A DNA stretch of 64,000 nucleotides from Castanea sativa (Eukaryota > Streptophyta > Magnoliopsida > Fagales > Fagaceae): contig NC_134015.1 of NCBI RefSeq assembly GCF_040712315.1, forward strand, positions 58,543,964-58,607,963, read 5' to 3'. Made by a program: the position numbers and the translations under genes. The number at the start of each line of letters is the position of its first letter. Position 1 is the stretch's first letter. Under the pieces are notes generated by a model. The model saw only the letters and a list, made by a program, of their open reading frames with translations, had not been told where the DNA came from and made no database searches. Below, in pieces: positions 60,395 to 64,000 of this stretch.

Positions 60395-62370
60395 AAAGTA
60401 TTCCTTAATTATTCCAATGCCTACTGGAGGGTTTGTACAAGAGTATTCCTTAATTATTAAAATGATGAGAGCATGACATTTGTTGGAATGAAATATAGAG
60501 AATTTCACAAAGTTAGGATGGTTAAGTAGAAGAACAAACCCCTAAACCTACTAGACAACCCAATAATGAAGCAATTATAGACACCCTATTTGACACTAGC
60601 TAATAATCTTTAGTCACCAGCCCCAATGAGGAGCTTGACATATGTCAACTAAGGATAATTAAAGTATTCAAAATAGTCCATAGGTGATCACAACTAAAAA
60701 GTGCTTAGGAAATGATGCTAAAAAGAACTTTTCCTCACTCTTTTGCCAATATTTGTTGACCCAAAGTGAAATTTTTTAATGAGGTTTTTTCCATTAGAAA
60801 TTGTACATTCAGGGCTTCCAAGTGGACACAAATGTTGCATAATTTGGATATACAATGAGTGAGTATTGGCCGTTTCAAGTTGGGCAAACGTACTATTAGG
60901 AAATTAGGGTTCTAAGCGAACCTGAATGTGTAAGCTCAAAGTTACGTATGCAAGATCAGGGCCGCATTTGCAGCTTCACCTTAGCAGTCTTAAAGTACCA
61001 TATATAGGCCCTAAGGCTTAAATCTTGGTGGGGGTGCTCCAAACCTCTAGGAAAAGTCTACAACCCTATTAAAAGGTCTTTAAAATCCTAGTTTTCACGT
61101 ATAAATACCCAATTTATGCCTTATTTCTGCCTATATGATTTCAAAACTCCCTTTTTCTTCTCTAGTCTCTTTCTCACTAGCACAAGATCACTTTTTTTTT
61201 TTTAATCTTCAAAAATCTCTCTCTAGGAGTCTCTTGAGGCAGAAACTTGTTTTTAATGCCATTTTCAAAACCCTTTTAGAAAATCTTTTGTTAATGAGTT
61301 GTGATACCAAAGTTCGATTGTATTTTTCAATTGCTCTTGCAATCATAAACTAAATTTGTGTTGTACGCACTCAAATTTCGGTTAAAATCGTCAAACAACT
61401 AGATCCATAAGCAAGGTAATTTTCTATTTTGTGATTTTCTACTTTGCTAGGAGCAATCTAAATGATACAAATTTTGATGTTAGATTGAGTATTCTTATTT
61501 GATTTGGTTGATGTTATGATCTTTGTTTCCTAATGTTAATTTGACCATGATCTAGTTTTTGTTCATTTTTTAGTGTTATATTCATAATATTTATTCAATT
61601 CCATATGTAAATTTTGGGGTTAGATAAATCTGGAAATCTAAAAATCTCGTTTTTGTGTAAGGATGCATAGATTTCATTGAGACGATGTACACAATATTTC
61701 AATCCTCCTAACACACGAGATCGAGTATGCGTATGCATTGGATGGAGGTGAGTGAGTGACCTTAAACTCCACTAGAGCTTTAACTTTTTGTAACTAACCC
61801 CACCAATTCACAGCATGTGACATTGCTTGTATTGGATTCTAAATACGATAACGAGTTGACCTTTCAATCTGTTAAGAGTCCATTAGGCTTGGGTTGGAGA
61901 ATGAGCTCCCCAGTTGTGAATAACCATTTCAAGAAGGCAGAAAATGAGACTCAATTAGGTGTTAACCTTACCCACACATCAGTATGCCCATTTGTTACTG
62001 TTGTTTAAACAATAGTTTCAATATTTAAACAACATTACACGTATTTTCATACACTTTTTCACACACACGTATTTCTAAAAAATACAAACAACGTTACTAG
62101 AAATCTTTTACTAAACAGGCCTATAGGACTAAACCAATTCTACGTGAGTTTGCATGTTTGCATTATTTGTTGGGCCTAAAAGATAATTCAACCTCTAAAA
62201 AATTCATTTTATTTTTCCAAATTTTTCCCAAAAAAAAAATATTTTTCCAAAATATTTTTTTTTAATTTTTTCTTAAGTTTTCAAAATCTTTATTATTCAA
62301 ATAAAAGTTTCGAAGAAGTTTTGAAAAAGAAAAAAAAGTGTGTAGCTTTCAAACAAAATTTGGGTTTGTT
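60395..62370. other. Intergenic, no gene seen
   Basis: AGTATTCCTTAATTATT occurs twice (about 60403 and 60442). Plus-strand frames at 61135-61353 and 61817-62008 have no family resemblance. The region around 60900-61800 is slightly less AT-rich and may be a retroelement relic. Confidence 0.4.
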
Positions 62371-62575
62371 TGAGATCCGTTTATTTTGCTGAAATTGAAA
62401 ACTTTTTACTGAAAGTACAATAGATAAAGGTAAAAGTTTGTTGAAATAGTACCATAGGACTCATGAATAGTACTAAAAAATGCAATATGACCTATGAATA
62501 GTAACAAAAATAACCTAAATTGTAAAATAAATTGTCAAAAATAATTTTTACCAAACATACACTTTAACCTTTGGC
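62370..62575 (-). mobile_element. hAT-type MITE family copy
   Basis: GATCCGTTTATTTTGCTGAA, CTTTTTACTGAAAGTACAATAG, AATAGTACCATAGGACTCAT, ATGAATAGTA and TACCAAACATACACTT match, in opposite orientation, the phrases of the copy at 50505-50690. The two ends (TCCGTTT and AAACATACAC) are inverted relatives. Confidence 0.45.
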
Positions 62576-64000
62576 AAGGTTTTCAATTAAAAAATTTAAA
62601 GTCTTTTGAATAAATTCACAAGAGTTTTTAAAATAAAAGAGAGAAAATAATGAGTATTTCTGCAAATAACTCTTTCTAAAAATTCAAAGAGTTTTTTGAG
62701 AAAGAGTCTCTTCCCAAATATAATTACAAAGAAGTTTTTCAAGAAGAGTTTTCAAAAAGGAAAAAAATTCTTTGAAGTTTTTTAAGAAGTTATAAAGAAT
62801 TTCCAGGGGTTGACTAATTCTATTGATCCTATTTGTTTGATGTTTTAAGCATTTACTTTGTTGAGTCCTAGAGCCTTAGGCCCATCATTAGCTTGTCCAC
62901 CTGAGCTTGATCTAACTCAACCCATGGTTATATTTGGTTGGAGGTGGGTCTGGAACTTCTCCAACCAATCTAATTAATCGGTTTGGTTGCAGGTTGTGCA
63001 AAAACCCAAACCTATGGACACCCCTACCCACTTGATACAACCAATATCAAATTTTAAGAAAACTGAGATCACAAGAACAAAGAAACAATCTACACTTTTT
63101 AAAGATACAATTTACAATCATCGCTTATTAGTTAGTATTACTATTAATTCCAACAGAGATGATTCTCATAATGCCTTAGAAACAAGGATCACGATTCTTG
63201 CTTCCATTTTTTTTTTTTTTTGGTCTTAGAGCCTTTTTCTTTATGGGTGGTATAAACAGATGAAAACCAAACAAGAGATTGATCATTACGAGCAAAGTAT
63301 AGCAAGAATCAAATCAAGCAACAAATGAGAAAATGTAAATATAGAAGGTCGTACGTACCTTCTAATTAGGATGCCAAATTATCAATGAAGTAGGAAAATG
63401 TTGTTTTCCGCTACCTCCACTCGGACTGCTGAGCAACTGTACAAATGACAGCCAATTTGGTGAATAAACGTGAAGGACCAAAAATTTCTAATTCTTTGGA
63501 GAACACATTTTACGAGGCAGAAGGCATTTTCCGTTGGATTCTTTTTTTCTAACTCCTTCCATCACACATAATAAATAAAAATAAAAATCCCAAATCGAAC
63601 AAAATTTTAAATAAATATAAATTAAAAAAAGTAAAAAACTAAACAAAGTACCTCTCTTCTTCGTGCCACAAGTTTGCAAGTTCTTCTTCACATTTTCTAC
63701 ACCCTCTTGACTTAGCAATGTGAAGAATTAGCCTTCAAAGTGATAAGTTGGAAGTGTCCAGCTCTTTCTTTTCTTTTTTTGAGAGAAATGGAGCAAAAGA
63801 AAAACCAAACTGAAGAACAACTCTCAACTGAAATTAAGATGAAGCTTCTTTTTTCTTTTTTCTTTTAAATAAATATACAAGATGAAAATGTTTTTTTTTT
63901 CTTTTTGTGGGAATTATATAAGATGAAAAGTTGTGAGTAAGAAGAATCGGACTTTTTAAATATTTTTTTAAGAAGTAGAGAAAAATAAAATGTGAGAATA
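62576..64000. other. Right end of window, no supported gene
   Basis: AT-rich sequence. On the minus strand, 63653-63722 reads as a short frame ending before a possible donor (AAGAG|GTACTT). Another GTACGTACG donor-like site is near 63350. These could be leader exons of a gene running left, but no recognisable coding exon follows, so no gene is called. Confidence 0.4.

Noticed and set aside
63488..63718. 76-codon minus-strand frame near the right edge
   Set aside because: The first 20 codons could be a leader exon, but the rest is AT-rich intron-like sequence and no downstream coding exon was found.

Overview
This window is nuclear DNA from a flowering plant, most likely a woody eudicot. The evidence is AT-rich sequence, split genes with GT..AG introns, plant-specific gene families, and many small plant transposons including an Au-like SINE. 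The style of the repeats and of the NLR gene suggests a Fagales/Fagaceae-type tree (oak or chestnut relative), but that is inference. No bacterial, organellar or CRISPR content was seen.

Five protein-coding loci can be built exon by exon. (1) 13519-17999 (+): a secreted PI-PLC X-domain protein, 8 exons, 365 aa. (2) 22100-26855 (-): the transcription elongation factor SPT4, 5 exons, 119 aa. (3) 29187-34327 (-): plastidial lipoyl synthase (LIP1P), 6 exons, 375 aa. (4) 36583-44337 (+): a DUF639 membrane protein, 10 exons, 738 aa. (5) 47213-55811 (-): a CC-NBS-LRR (NLR) immune receptor of the RPS2 / At4g27190-like type. Its CC-NBS and first LRR exons are open, but its last LRR exon carries a frameshift and sits behind a 4.2 kb intron containing a transposon. 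Apart from the NLR, all exon junctions preserve phase. The genes are unrelated in function (lipid-type phosphodiesterase, transcription elongation, cofactor synthesis, unknown membrane role, immunity), which is normal for a plant chromosome.

The rest is repeat-rich. 1-13.5 kb has no supported gene. It holds a PIF/Harbinger-like element with a nested insertion, other TIR elements, a retroelement-like remnant, several short tandem duplications, and a second copy of the DNA that lies 3' of the PI-PLC gene. 18-22 kb has two TIR elements and a degenerate 10-bp-period satellite interrupted by a SINE. The introns of SPT4 and DUF639 contain tandem duplications of about 835 bp and 380 bp. 44.3-47.2 kb contains a short hAT element. 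56-64 kb contains a broken hAT transposase fragment, retroelement-like duplications and a perfect 22-bp inverted repeat, but no supported gene.

No wholly new biological system was recognised. The most useful leads are the damaged NLR (frameshifted tail, altered GLPLA-type motif), the duplicated PI-PLC 3' flank, the SINE inside the satellite, and the intronic duplications.
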